DNA of 64,000 bases from an uncultured Aquimarina sp. (GTDB lineage Bacteria > Bacteroidota > Bacteroidia > Flavobacteriales > Flavobacteriaceae). The position numbers and the translations under genes are program-made. Below, one piece after another: positions 17,381 through 26,035 of the stretch (the first letter of the stretch is position 1; every line of letters starts with the position of its first letter). The notes beneath the pieces are model-generated. The model was not told the origin of the DNA. It searched no databases and worked only from the letters and a program-made list of their open reading frames with translations. Where the stretch lies: positions 744,001 through 808,000 of the forward strand of contig NZ_CANLYD010000001.1 of NCBI RefSeq assembly GCF_947495315.1. The letters run 5' to 3'.

Positions 17381-17911
17381 ATGAAGAAAATAACTTTGCT
17401 TTTAGGATTCATAGGAATAATGTTTGCTTTTATGGCTTGTCAATCTGATGATGATTCTGGTCAGGCAGATTTTTTTATAGAAGGAACTGTTGACGGAGAA
17501 AAGGTTTATACCGATTATTTAAGGCCAGGAACCACAGAAACATATTTTACGGAGAGTCATCGTTTTACTTTTCAAAGAAAAATCTCCGAAGAAAATCAGA
17601 TTATATGGTATATGTCTTTAGATGATCTGGATCTGGATAGTGTAACATTTCCAATTACCTTAAGACATTTTGAGAACAACGGTGATCCATTTCTTGATTT
17701 TTCTTATATCAATGATAATGAAGGTGAAAGAAGTTCATACAGAGTTGATAATATCAATACCCAGAGATTTAGTGTAACATTAACCAATTGGTCTGATGAT
17801 ATTCTATCAGGTACTTTCTCAGGAGAGCTAATCTCCGATATCGATACAGATACATTTATTACAGTTACAGATGGTGCTTTTAAAATAAAATTATCGAGAG
17901 TTAATTTATAA
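17381..17911 (+). CDS. Small lipoprotein, function unknown
   Basis: 176 residues. The N-terminus MKKITLLLGFIGIMFAFMACQSDDDSG is a lipoprotein signal with the lipid-attachment Cys at residue 20. The Ser-Asp-rich tether after the Cys is typical of Bacteroidota lipoproteins sorted towards the outer membrane or cell surface. The remainder is predicted beta-rich with alternating Thr/Ser/Asp segments (FFIEGTVDGEKVYTDY ... GTFSGELISDIDTDTFITVTDG), a pattern common in small surface beta-sandwich lipoproteins. No catalytic motif is visible. It stands alone, with its own terminator hairpin just downstream. Confidence 0.85.
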   Translation: MKKITLLLGFIGIMFAFMACQSDDDSGQADFFIEGTVDGEKVYTDYLRPGTTETYFTESHRFTFQRKISEENQIIWYMSLDDLDLDSVTFPITLRHFENNGDPFLDFSYINDNEGERSSYRVDNINTQRFSVTLTNWSDDILSGTFSGELISDIDTDTFITVTDGAFKIKLSRVNL

Positions 17912-17925
17912 TACATGCTATTAAA

Positions 17926-17958
17926 GAATCCTATTATTGGTTTACAATAATAGGATTC
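17926..17958. terminator. Strong hairpin, bidirectional terminator candidate
   Basis: GAATCCTATTATT and AATAATAGGATTC form a perfect 13-bp stem with a 7-base loop, 14 bp after the lipoprotein stop codon. A convergent AraC gene ends about 110 bp further on. There is no clean T run on the plus side. Confidence 0.6.
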
Positions 17959-18068
17959 ATCAATGTATTCAATATAGTATATCACATAATACTTAAATAT
18001 ATCATTTAGAAAAGGCAATAATAATCATTAAGTAACATTGAGATATTTAGGTGTTTTTATAACCAATC

Positions 18069-18932
18069 TTATACACCCTGACCATACTTCATTCTGTATT
18101 GTTTTGGTGATACTCCGGTAATGTTTTTAAATTTTTTAATAAAATAAGGGACACTATTATAACCAACTTCATAACAAATTTTAGAGACAGTAAAGGATTG
18201 CTCTGCCAAAAGTTTGGCAGCATAATCAACTCTAAGTTCATTAAGATACTGACTGAAGGTTTTTCGGGTATGTTCTTTAAAATAACGACAGAAAGAAGAT
18301 TTGTTCATGCAAGCAATATTAGCCACTTCTTCCAGAGAGATATCTCTATGATAGTTTTGAGAGATAAACTTATTTACTTTTTGAATCCTACTGGGTTGAT
18401 TAATGGTTTCTTGTATGGTCGAGATTTTGTCAATAATTTCAAAAGTAGTATTCGCCCATAAGCTTTCCAGTAAAGTAAGTATCTGAATAGTCCTTTGAAA
18501 TCCGGTATAATTCAAAGCTGTATAAATGCAATCAAAAGCTACAGAATTTCTAATGTCAGAAAACTTGATTCCTCCAGAAGCCTTATAAAGTAATCGTTCA
18601 ATGTTTCTAAATTCTGGAAGCGCTAATAAATAATTTTTAAAAAGATCAGAATGCATTTGTATCACAATAAATTCTGACGATAAATCATCGTTGTAATATT
18701 CCTCATCATTAATAAGGAGGTGAGATACATTTGAATCAAATAAAAATAAATCTCCTGGAGAAAAAGATTTCATTGTATTTTTTACAAATACTTTTCCAGT
18801 GCTTTTTAATACCAAGACTAATTCTATTTCAGGATGATGATGATAGGGAATATCAAGATTAGGAATTTGGTATTTTCTAATTTTTAATGATCGAGATACC
18901 CCGATTTCTATTTGTTCAAACATACTATTCAT
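18069..18932 (-). CDS. AraC-family transcriptional regulator with cupin sensor domain
   Basis: 287 residues. The N-terminal half holds a cupin-like ligand domain (YHHHPEIELVLVLKSTGKVFVKN ... FSPGDLFLFDSNVSHLL). The C-terminal 100 residues contain two helix-turn-helix units (ISLEEVANIACMNKSSFCRYFKEHTRKTFSQYLNELRV and FTVSKICYEVGYNSVPYFIKKFKNITGVSPKQYR), the AraC/XylS DNA-binding signature. An ATG three codons downstream of the chosen start is an alternative. It is transcribed away from the amylase-family gene at 19050, with a 117-bp shared gap carrying an inverted repeat, so control of that gene by a sugar or derived signal is the simplest inference. Confidence 0.92.
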   Translation of the reverse strand: MNSMFEQIEIGVSRSLKIRKYQIPNLDIPYHHHPEIELVLVLKSTGKVFVKNTMKSFSPGDLFLFDSNVSHLLINDEEYYNDDLSSEFIVIQMHSDLFKNYLLALPEFRNIERLLYKASGGIKFSDIRNSVAFDCIYTALNYTGFQRTIQILTLLESLWANTTFEIIDKISTIQETINQPSRIQKVNKFISQNYHRDISLEEVANIACMNKSSFCRYFKEHTRKTFSQYLNELRVDYAAKLLAEQSFTVSKICYEVGYNSVPYFIKKFKNITGVSPKQYRMKYGQGV

Positions 18933-18963
18933 ATATAACTAAATTAGTAAAAATAGTCATTAT

Positions 18964-18988
18964 TGCAAATTAAGTGTAATTAATTGCA
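18964..18988. promoter_or_regulatory. Imperfect inverted repeat, candidate AraC operator
   Basis: TGCAAATTAA and TTAATTGCA face each other across a 6-base centre in the gap between the AraC and amylase genes. One base is extra in the left arm. It lies upstream of both start codons. Confidence 0.35.
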
Positions 18989-19021
18989 TATTAGGTATAA
19001 ATAAATCGACAATCCCTGAGA

Positions 19022-19029
19022 TATCTTTG
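19022..19029 (+). promoter_or_regulatory. Candidate -7 box of the amylase-family gene
   Basis: TATCTTTG matches the Bacteroidota -7 consensus TAnnTTTG and ends 20 bp before the ATG. No good TTG element is found at the usual upstream distance, which would suit an activator-dependent promoter. Confidence 0.4.
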
Positions 19030-19049
19030 TAAGATAACGAAACCTTACT

Positions 19050-20681
19050 ATGACAATAAAAAATTACTATATCGTCCTGGGTATTACCAGTATTCTTTTT
19101 GGTTGTGGGAAAGAAAAAACTTCACAATTGACTGTTAAGTCGGATAATAAGATTCAAATAGAAAAAAAGAAAGCTTCACCAGAAGAAGAGGTTTTTTACC
19201 ATGTGTTTCAACGTAGTTTTTATGATAGTAATCAGGACAACCACGGTGATTTAAATGGCTTTACAAGTAAACTGGATTATTTACAGGATCTAGGTATAAC
19301 ATCTGTATTAATGACACCATTATACCCTTCGATCTATTACCATAATTACTTTCCAGATAGTTTTGAAGGAATAGATAAGGAGTACGGAACATTGAATGAT
19401 TATATATCAATGATTAAAAATTTACATCAACGTGATATGAAATTCTATATGGATATGGAGATTCATTATGTAACTAAAAATCATACTTGGTTTAAAGAAT
19501 CTTATAAAAACCCTGAATCTGAATATGGAGAATATATAATTTATAATGGGGCGAATAATTCAGAACCAGAATCAATTATTTTTAATTTAACGTCATTAGA
19601 AGGGTTTGATGGTCAATCTATAGAAATTACTACGGCGGATTTATATAACAAAAATGTTCAGAACTATTTTAATGAATTATTTACATTTTGGTTAGATCCT
19701 AATCAAGACGGTAATTTTGAAGATGGGGTAGATGGTTTTAGGATTGATCATATGATGGATGATCTGGACTGGAAAGGCATAAGAACGGATTTGTTTAGTA
19801 AATTTTGGGCTCCTTTATTTATAAATTTAAAAGCAATAAACCCCGATATTAAATTTTTTGGAGAACAGGCAGATTGGAAAGATTACGGGAAAGAATATTT
19901 TGATACAGGAAAGGTTGATATGATGTTTGGTTTTGGTATTAGAGAAGGTATCATATCTTTTGATAAAGAAGAATATATCGAAAAAGTCAATGCTACCGGT
20001 TTAGCAACACCAATCGGTAAGCATCAATTGGTGTTTTTAGAGAATCATGATATTCCGAGATATGCATCCATCGTTAAAGGAGATCCAAATAAATTGAAAC
20101 TAGGTGCATTTTTAATGATGTTCACTAAAGGAATTCCCAGTATTTATTATGGACAAGAAATAGGGATGATCGGTGCAGGAGGATTTGGTAAATATGGAAA
20201 TTCGGATGCTAATGATATCCCAATGCGAGAAGCTTTCGAATGGTATGCTACTATTGCAGGTTCTGGTATGGCATTATGGTATAAAGATACCGGACTTTGG
20301 TGGGAGCAAACTAGTATTATAGACAATGATGGTATCTCTGTCGAAGAACAGGTTGATGATCCCAATTCATTACTTAATTTTTATAAGAAAATTATTGATA
20401 TCAGAAAATCCAATAAGGTTTTACAAATTGGTAAACAAGAGTTCCTGAAAAATGATCACGGTGATGTTATCAGTTTTTATCGTACCCATAATAATCATGT
20501 GTTTTTAATCATCGTTAATGTTGGAAAAAAGATTTCTGAGGTTAGGATAACTACTTCACAAAAAAACATTTCTAAAATGGAACCGCTTTTAGAACAAGGG
20601 CTACTCGATCATAAAATTAAAGAGGGAATCATTGTTGTAAAATTAAAACCATTAAGTTACGGGATGTGGAAGTTGCAATAG
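19050..20681 (+). CDS. GH13 alpha-amylase-family lipoprotein
   Basis: 543 residues with a lipoprotein signal (Cys19 in SILFGCGKEK). The (beta/alpha)8 domain of glycoside hydrolase family 13 begins at about residue 47 (VFYHVFQRSFYDSNQDNHGDLNGF). Visible catalytic positions are the nucleophile Asp233 in GFRIDHM, the acid/base Glu272 in FFGEQAD and Asp334 in FLENHDIPR, so the triad is intact. A C-terminal beta domain (about 450-543) ends with LKPLSYGMWKL. It should cleave or transfer alpha-glucans or related oligosaccharides in the periplasm or at the cell surface. Exact specificity cannot be read. No SusC/SusD pair is adjacent, so this is not a classical starch locus. The divergent AraC gene is the likely regulator. 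Confidence 0.92.
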   Translation: MTIKNYYIVLGITSILFGCGKEKTSQLTVKSDNKIQIEKKKASPEEEVFYHVFQRSFYDSNQDNHGDLNGFTSKLDYLQDLGITSVLMTPLYPSIYYHNYFPDSFEGIDKEYGTLNDYISMIKNLHQRDMKFYMDMEIHYVTKNHTWFKESYKNPESEYGEYIIYNGANNSEPESIIFNLTSLEGFDGQSIEITTADLYNKNVQNYFNELFTFWLDPNQDGNFEDGVDGFRIDHMMDDLDWKGIRTDLFSKFWAPLFINLKAINPDIKFFGEQADWKDYGKEYFDTGKVDMMFGFGIREGIISFDKEEYIEKVNATGLATPIGKHQLVFLENHDIPRYASIVKGDPNKLKLGAFLMMFTKGIPSIYYGQEIGMIGAGGFGKYGNSDANDIPMREAFEWYATIAGSGMALWYKDTGLWWEQTSIIDNDGISVEEQVDDPNSLLNFYKKIIDIRKSNKVLQIGKQEFLKNDHGDVISFYRTHNNHVFLIIVNVGKKISEVRITTSQKNISKMEPLLEQGLLDHKIKEGIIVVKLKPLSYGMWKLQ

Positions 20682-20751
20682 CCTAAATCCTTTTTTTATA
20701 GACTTCAAATTAGTAATACATCGTTAATGTTTTAATAAAGTCATGATTAAA

Positions 20752-20781
20752 TGTTTAACAATTATATATATTCGTTAAACA
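20752..20781. promoter_or_regulatory. Perfect inverted repeat ahead of the GLPGLI gene
   Basis: TGTTTAAC and GTTAAACA are exact inverted arms separated by 14 AT-rich bases. The right arm ends 13 bp before the ATG at 20795. The position suits an operator or a 5'-UTR structure. No regulator is identified. Confidence 0.4.
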
Positions 20782-20794
20782 AAATTTAATTACC

Positions 20795-21619
20795 ATGAAA
20801 GCGCTAACGAATAACTATTTATTTTACCTGTTTGTTTTTTTCTTCTCCTCAAGCCTTGTTGCACAAGATTTTCAGGGTAAAGCTTACTATTATTCTAAAT
20901 CAACAATGGAGCTAGGGAGTTGGGGCGCGAGATTGAGTGAAGCTCAGAAAAAACAGGTAGCAGTACGTTTAAAGAATAGGCTGGAGAAAACATATGTACT
21001 AACTTTCGATAAAGTGTCATCGATATTTAAAGAAGATGAAAAACTGGACGTAGATGTGCTCTCTGGCGCTACAGATACTTGGGGGAAAAACTTTTCTCCT
21101 GGTGAGCAATACAAAAATGTAAAGACCAGTGAATTTGTTCAGAAACAAGAATTCTATGGGAAGAATTTTTTGGTGAAGGATACGTTACAACCGATTGAAT
21201 GGAAGATGGCAGCAGACACCAAGCAAATAGGAGGTTATACTTGTTATAAAGCAACTGCAATGATACCAACAACCGATCTTACCTGGTATGATTTTTCTTG
21301 GAGTGAATTAAGAGCAGCGAATAATCCAGACAAACCTGAGGGAGTACCAATGACTGAAGTTACTGCCTGGTATGCGCTAAAGGTTCCGGTTAGTTTGGGT
21401 CCATCAGAGTTTTGGGGACTTCCTGGATTGATTCTGGAGGCCAATGTAGGTAACACTACCATGTTATGTTTCAAAATTGTAATGAATCCTGAAGATAAAT
21501 CAAAGATAGAAGCTCCTGATAAAGGAAAAGAAGTTACAAAAAAGGAATACAAAGAAATTATAACCGGCAAAATGCAGGAGATGCGTAACAATCGAGGTAG
21601 ACGAAGACCAGGAAGCTAA
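20795..21619 (+). CDS. GLPGLI family protein
   Basis: 274 residues with a cleavable signal peptide (NYLFYLFVFFFSSSLVAQDFQG). The family-defining motif appears as FWGLPGLILEA near residues 207-217, preceded by WYALKVPVSLGPSEF. The N-terminal part starts FQGKAYYYSKSTMELG, the usual beginning of a mature GLPGLI protein. The C-terminus is very basic (MQEMRNNRGRRRPGS). The family is common in Bacteroidota and its biochemical role is not established. It is often encoded next to an outer-membrane beta-barrel with a carboxypeptidase-regulatory domain, exactly as here (39-bp spacing to the next gene), so the two proteins probably act together at the outer membrane. Confidence 0.93.
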   Translation: MKALTNNYLFYLFVFFFSSSLVAQDFQGKAYYYSKSTMELGSWGARLSEAQKKQVAVRLKNRLEKTYVLTFDKVSSIFKEDEKLDVDVLSGATDTWGKNFSPGEQYKNVKTSEFVQKQEFYGKNFLVKDTLQPIEWKMAADTKQIGGYTCYKATAMIPTTDLTWYDFSWSELRAANNPDKPEGVPMTEVTAWYALKVPVSLGPSEFWGLPGLILEANVGNTTMLCFKIVMNPEDKSKIEAPDKGKEVTKKEYKEIITGKMQEMRNNRGRRRPGS

Positions 21620-21658
21620 CAGTTTGAATTTTAAAGATTCATACATTATTTAAAATTC

Positions 21659-24397
21659 ATGAGAACTCTTTTTGTGTTAGCACTACTTTGTGTAGTAAAT
21701 AGTACGTTTGCTCAGGTAGCGCTAAGAGGTACCGTAAAGGATAGTTTGGGTAATCCATTAGAACTGGCAAACGTAGTTGCAATTAATCAAGATACCAAAA
21801 TTTTACAAGCGTATGGAACTACAGATTCCAAAGGGAATTATACTCTGAACCTTAGTAAGAATACCAAGTTTAAGCTTACGGTTAGTTACATTGGTATGAA
21901 AGATTATGAGGAAATTATTTCTGTAGGAGAGATAGACATTACAAAAAATATAGTATTAAGATTCGGAAATACCTTGGATGAAGTTCAAATAACCTATGAA
22001 ATGCCGGTAACGGTAAAAGGTGATACCTTAATTTACAATGCAGATTCCTTTAATACGGGTACAGAGCGTAAACTGGAAGATGTACTTCAAAACCTTCCTG
22101 GAGTCGAGATTAACGAAGAAGGACAAGTAGAGGTAGAAGGAAAAGTAGTAAATAAGTTAATGGTTAATGGAAAAGATTTCTTTGATGGAGATACCAAAGT
22201 GGCTACTAAAAACATTCCTTCTAAAGCTGTAGATAAGATACAAGTTCTTCGAAATTATTCAGAAGTAGACCAGTTGCGGGGAGTAACTAATAACCAGGAC
22301 AATGTAGCGCTTAATATTAAACTGAAAGAAGGGAAGGAGAGTTTTTGGTTTGGAAACGTAACTGCTGGCGGAGGTTTTTCTCCAGATGAAGCACTCTATT
22401 TAGCGCAGCCAAAGCTTTTTTACTACAATCCAAAATACAGTATCAATTTTATCGGAGATATTAATAATACCGGAGAAGTCGCTTTATCCAGAAGAGATAT
22501 TAGAAGTTTTGGAGGAGGTTTTAGATCACCGAGCAGGAGTAGCGGGACCAGTATAGATTTAGGGAATAATGACTTAAGTTTTTTAACCAATCAGAACAAT
22601 GCTACAGCGATACGAAATAAATTAGGAGCTGCAAATTTTAGTTATTCCCCTAATAAATCGTTGGATCTAAGTGGCTTTGCCATTTTTAATGTAAGTCGTC
22701 TCTCTTCAAGGCAGTCAAGCTTTAATCAGTACACGGATGCTGATTTGGGGATTCCAGATGAATCAACGGAGCAGAATAATGAAGAAAAATCTGATCAAGG
22801 ATTACTCAAATTAAGTGTGTCGTACAAGCCTAACGTTAATAACCAAATTGATTATGATGTTTTGGGGCGCATTTCTAAAGATGTACAAGATCAAAACTTC
22901 TTTTCATCTGTTTTAGGCACTACTATAGAAACCGAAGAAGCAACACCTTATAGTATCAATCAAAGTTTAAAGTATTATTATACGCTTAATGAGAGTAGTA
23001 TTTTCGCATTAGAAGTAGAACATTTATTAAGAGACGAGGATCCCTTTTACAATGCCAGGCTAGTAAATGATCCAACAAATAATGATGAGGTAAACCCAGA
23101 TGACAGAGATCCGTTTGATAATACGGCCGAAACCTTAGGTTTGAATACAACTCTGGAAAATTATATTTTAGGACAGAATAGAAGAATTAAATCAAATCAA
23201 CTAGATGCTAAGCTTGACTATTTTTATATAATTAATGCAAAGAGCAACTTAAATGTGACATTGGGAACTATTTTTAGTCAACAAAACTTCGATTCCAGAT
23301 TATTTCAGTTTTTAGATAATAGTACACAATTCGATCCAACTCCGAGTTTTAATGAAGGAAGAGCAGCCAATGATACAGAATATACATTTAGTGATGTGTA
23401 TCTAGGATTTCATTATAGATTTAAAACAGGGAAATTCATTTTTACACCTGGATTATCAGTACACTCTTATGTAAACAAAAACAGTCAGTTTAATCAGAAA
23501 TTTAATGAAAGCTTTTTCAGGTTATTACCTGATTTTGAAACTCGTATACAGTTTAAGAAAAATGAAAGCCTTACGTTCCGTTACGATATGCGTAATCAAT
23601 TTACTGATGTTACCAGATTAGCGCAAGGATTAGTATTGAATAATTTTAACAGTATTCAATTTGGAGAACCTGATTTACAGAACGCTTTATCTCATAACTT
23701 AAGTCTATTTTATTCCAGTTTTAATCTGTTCAATTATACCAATATTTTTGCACGATTGGCGTACTCAAAAAATATTGATCAAATACGAGGCTTGACTAAT
23801 TTTGATAATGTAATTACAACCAGTACGTTTTTTAATTCTAGTTTTGCAGACGAAAATTTTTCTGCTTTTGGTCGTATTCAACGTACTTTTGGTAAAGTTA
23901 GAGCAACGTTAAACACTAGTTTTAATTATAGCAAGATCAACCAATTCATTCAAGATAGGAGATCCGTGAACGAAGGGTTTACCCAAAGCTACAGACCAGG
24001 ACTACGAACTAATTTTAAAAAAGCACCTAATGTTAGTGTGCAATATAATTACAGTATCACCACCAATTCCCAAGGATCCAATAAAACCACATTTTATACC
24101 AATGCACCATCCATAGATTTTGATGCTTACATATGGAAATCATTAACTTTTGTTACAGACTATACATACACAAGGCAAAGTAGAAAAGGTGGCGCTAGCC
24201 AATCATTTGATACCTGGAATGCTTCGTTGTCATATAGAAAAGACAAAGATGCTAAGTGGGAATATGAATTAAGAGCTACTAATATCCTGGATATAAAGTC
24301 AAGAGTAAACAACAGTGCGAACAATCTTTTTGTTTCATCCACAGAAACCTTTGTCTTACCTAGATTCATAACTTTTAGATTACGTTATGTGTTGTAG
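21659..24397 (+). CDS. Outer-membrane beta-barrel (TonB-receptor-like) with CarboxypepD_reg-like domain
   Basis: 912 residues. A signal peptide (about 1-18, ending TFAQ) is followed by a carboxypeptidase regulatory-like beta-sandwich (RGTVKDSLGNPLELANVVAINQDT). Next comes a plug-like segment (TLIYNADSFNTG ... LEDVLQNLPGVEINEEGQVEVEGK ... VNGKDFFDGD), then a long beta-barrel region of alternating hydrophobic/aromatic strands ending in RFITFRLRYVL with a C-terminal hydrophobic residue, as expected for BAM-assembled proteins. No clear TonB box is visible, so energy coupling is uncertain. The ligand is unknown. It is probably co-transcribed with the GLPGLI gene and forms the membrane half of that pair. 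Confidence 0.92.
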   Translation: MRTLFVLALLCVVNSTFAQVALRGTVKDSLGNPLELANVVAINQDTKILQAYGTTDSKGNYTLNLSKNTKFKLTVSYIGMKDYEEIISVGEIDITKNIVLRFGNTLDEVQITYEMPVTVKGDTLIYNADSFNTGTERKLEDVLQNLPGVEINEEGQVEVEGKVVNKLMVNGKDFFDGDTKVATKNIPSKAVDKIQVLRNYSEVDQLRGVTNNQDNVALNIKLKEGKESFWFGNVTAGGGFSPDEALYLAQPKLFYYNPKYSINFIGDINNTGEVALSRRDIRSFGGGFRSPSRSSGTSIDLGNNDLSFLTNQNNATAIRNKLGAANFSYSPNKSLDLSGFAIFNVSRLSSRQSSFNQYTDADLGIPDESTEQNNEEKSDQGLLKLSVSYKPNVNNQIDYDVLGRISKDVQDQNFFSSVLGTTIETEEATPYSINQSLKYYYTLNESSIFALEVEHLLRDEDPFYNARLVNDPTNNDEVNPDDRDPFDNTAETLGLNTTLENYILGQNRRIKSNQLDAKLDYFYIINAKSNLNVTLGTIFSQQNFDSRLFQFLDNSTQFDPTPSFNEGRAANDTEYTFSDVYLGFHYRFKTGKFIFTPGLSVHSYVNKNSQFNQKFNESFFRLLPDFETRIQFKKNESLTFRYDMRNQFTDVTRLAQGLVLNNFNSIQFGEPDLQNALSHNLSLFYSSFNLFNYTNIFARLAYSKNIDQIRGLTNFDNVITTSTFFNSSFADENFSAFGRIQRTFGKVRATLNTSFNYSKINQFIQDRRSVNEGFTQSYRPGLRTNFKKAPNVSVQYNYSITTNSQGSNKTTFYTNAPSIDFDAYIWKSLTFVTDYTYTRQSRKGGASQSFDTWNASLSYRKDKDAKWEYELRATNILDIKSRVNNSANNLFVSSTETFVLPRFITFRLRYVL

Positions 24398-24714
24398 TCT
24401 ACTATATTTGGTGGGCTCTTAGAACGTGATTACTTACCGAGGTGTTTTGCATAATTTTTATTTAGTAACATTTTGTATGAAGAATCTCTGTTTGTAAATA
24501 AGTTGATTAACTGTTAGTGGTTGTGAAATTTTATAATTAAAGAGTAAAGGAATTTAAATTCTCAAAGTAGGAAGATTACATGTATAGTCGAAAATATTGT
24601 AAAAAGTATCATTTCTTGTTTTGATACTTAAATTCTGATAATCGAGATAGAAGTATGTTTAGATTTACATTTCAAATACAACGAAATATTATTTTTTAAG
24701 TAAATGTTTTAAAC
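24398..24714. other. 317-bp gap without a gene
   Basis: AT-rich spacer between two same-strand genes. The only structure seen is a small hairpin, AAGTATCA (24604-24611) against TGATACTT (24622-24629). No recognisable promoter or coding frame. Confidence 0.6.
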
Positions 24715-26022
24715 ATGCGAATACTATTTATTTTCATTATTTTTAGTTTGACTGTTCATTCTCAAGAATTAAATCGAAGAGCCTTTTTTGAATCAAAAAT
24801 ATCTTGGCCTAATAATAAAATTCCGGGAGCTGAAATTAGCGAGATTCTTGAAAAATCTATTCTACATAAAGCTGGATTTAGGGAAGGAGATGTTATCATA
24901 AAAGTCGATGACAGAGCTGTTTTAAATCAAGAAGATTGGAGTGCAATAACTTACAGCTTAAGTTCTGTACGTGATACTAAGATAGAAGCAAAACGTAACG
25001 GGAAATTATTTTTAAAAAGTGTAAGATTAAAACCATTGCCACTGGAAGAAAATATAAATGTAGAAACCCTTTATGAAACTATCACTAATGATTTTGGTAT
25101 AAAACAGCGAACTATTATTACGATACCAAAAGGGAAGAGAAATCAAAAAAATCCTTCCATTGTACTCATACAGGGGCTAAGCTGTTCTTCTATTGAAAAA
25201 TATTCAAGTAGAAGTAATAATTGGGTTAAACTTATTCAGGATTTGGTAGAAAACTCCAATATGGTAGTTATGAGAATTGAGAAACCTGGAGTTGGCGATA
25301 GTGAAGGTGATTGTGGAAAAACAGATTTTTTAACAGAACTTAATGGATACGAATCTGCTATAAAAAAATTAAAATCAAAGCCTTATGTGGATAGTTCTAA
25401 GGTTGTTGTTTATGGTAATAGTATGGGAAGTGCTTTAGCACCATATCTAGCAACTAAGTTTAGTCTTGCAGGTGTTATTTCTGACGGAACTTTTTTCAAA
25501 TCCTGGTACGAACACATGTTAGAAATTGAGAGGCGAATTTTGGAAATAGAGGATAAAACTCAAGAAGAAATCTATAATCTGATGAATACAATATATATAC
25601 CACTATACTATGAAATGCTTGTGAAAAAGAGGAGCTTTGAAGATGTTTTAAAAGATAATCCTACTTATGTTAAGTACCATCGACAAGGTCTCCAGCATAT
25701 GTATGGAAGACCTATGAATTATTATCATCAAGTACAAGATTTTAATTTCGCAAAACATTGGGAAAATATAAAAGTCCCTGTGCGTATAAGATGGGGTACT
25801 AATGATTGGATTATGACCGAAAATGATAACGATATGATTATATCAGTTTTAAAGGCAAAAAATCATAAAAATCATAAATTATATAAGTATAAAGATTTAG
25901 ATCATTGGAGTACTATTCATCCAGATTATACGAGTAGTTTTAATTTTAAACCTGGTACTTGGGAGAAAAAGATTAGTCAACAAATCATTGATTGGACTTG
26001 GGAAATCTTAAAAAAACCTTAG
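24715..26022 (+). CDS. Exported PDZ-domain alpha/beta hydrolase
   Basis: 435 residues. A short signal peptide (ILFIFIIFSLTVHSQ) is followed by a PDZ domain at about 38-105 (PGAEISEIL ... AGFREGDVIIKVDDRAVLNQEDW). The alpha/beta-hydrolase domain has the oxyanion-type segment VLIQGLSCSS and nucleophile Ser236 in VVYGNSMGSA. A late Asp lies in WGTNDWIM, and a candidate catalytic His in YKDLDHWSTIHPDY. All triad candidates are present. Likely a periplasmic or secreted esterase or peptidase-like hydrolase. The N-terminal PDZ is unusual for a simple esterase and may hold a peptide or partner protein. It converges with the AraC gene that follows, with only 13 bp between them. Confidence 0.85.
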   Translation: MRILFIFIIFSLTVHSQELNRRAFFESKISWPNNKIPGAEISEILEKSILHKAGFREGDVIIKVDDRAVLNQEDWSAITYSLSSVRDTKIEAKRNGKLFLKSVRLKPLPLEENINVETLYETITNDFGIKQRTIITIPKGKRNQKNPSIVLIQGLSCSSIEKYSSRSNNWVKLIQDLVENSNMVVMRIEKPGVGDSEGDCGKTDFLTELNGYESAIKKLKSKPYVDSSKVVVYGNSMGSALAPYLATKFSLAGVISDGTFFKSWYEHMLEIERRILEIEDKTQEEIYNLMNTIYIPLYYEMLVKKRSFEDVLKDNPTYVKYHRQGLQHMYGRPMNYYHQVQDFNFAKHWENIKVPVRIRWGTNDWIMTENDNDMIISVLKAKNHKNHKLYKYKDLDHWSTIHPDYTSSFNFKPGTWEKKISQQIIDWTWEILKKP

Positions 26023-26035
26023 CGCTTTATATTTT

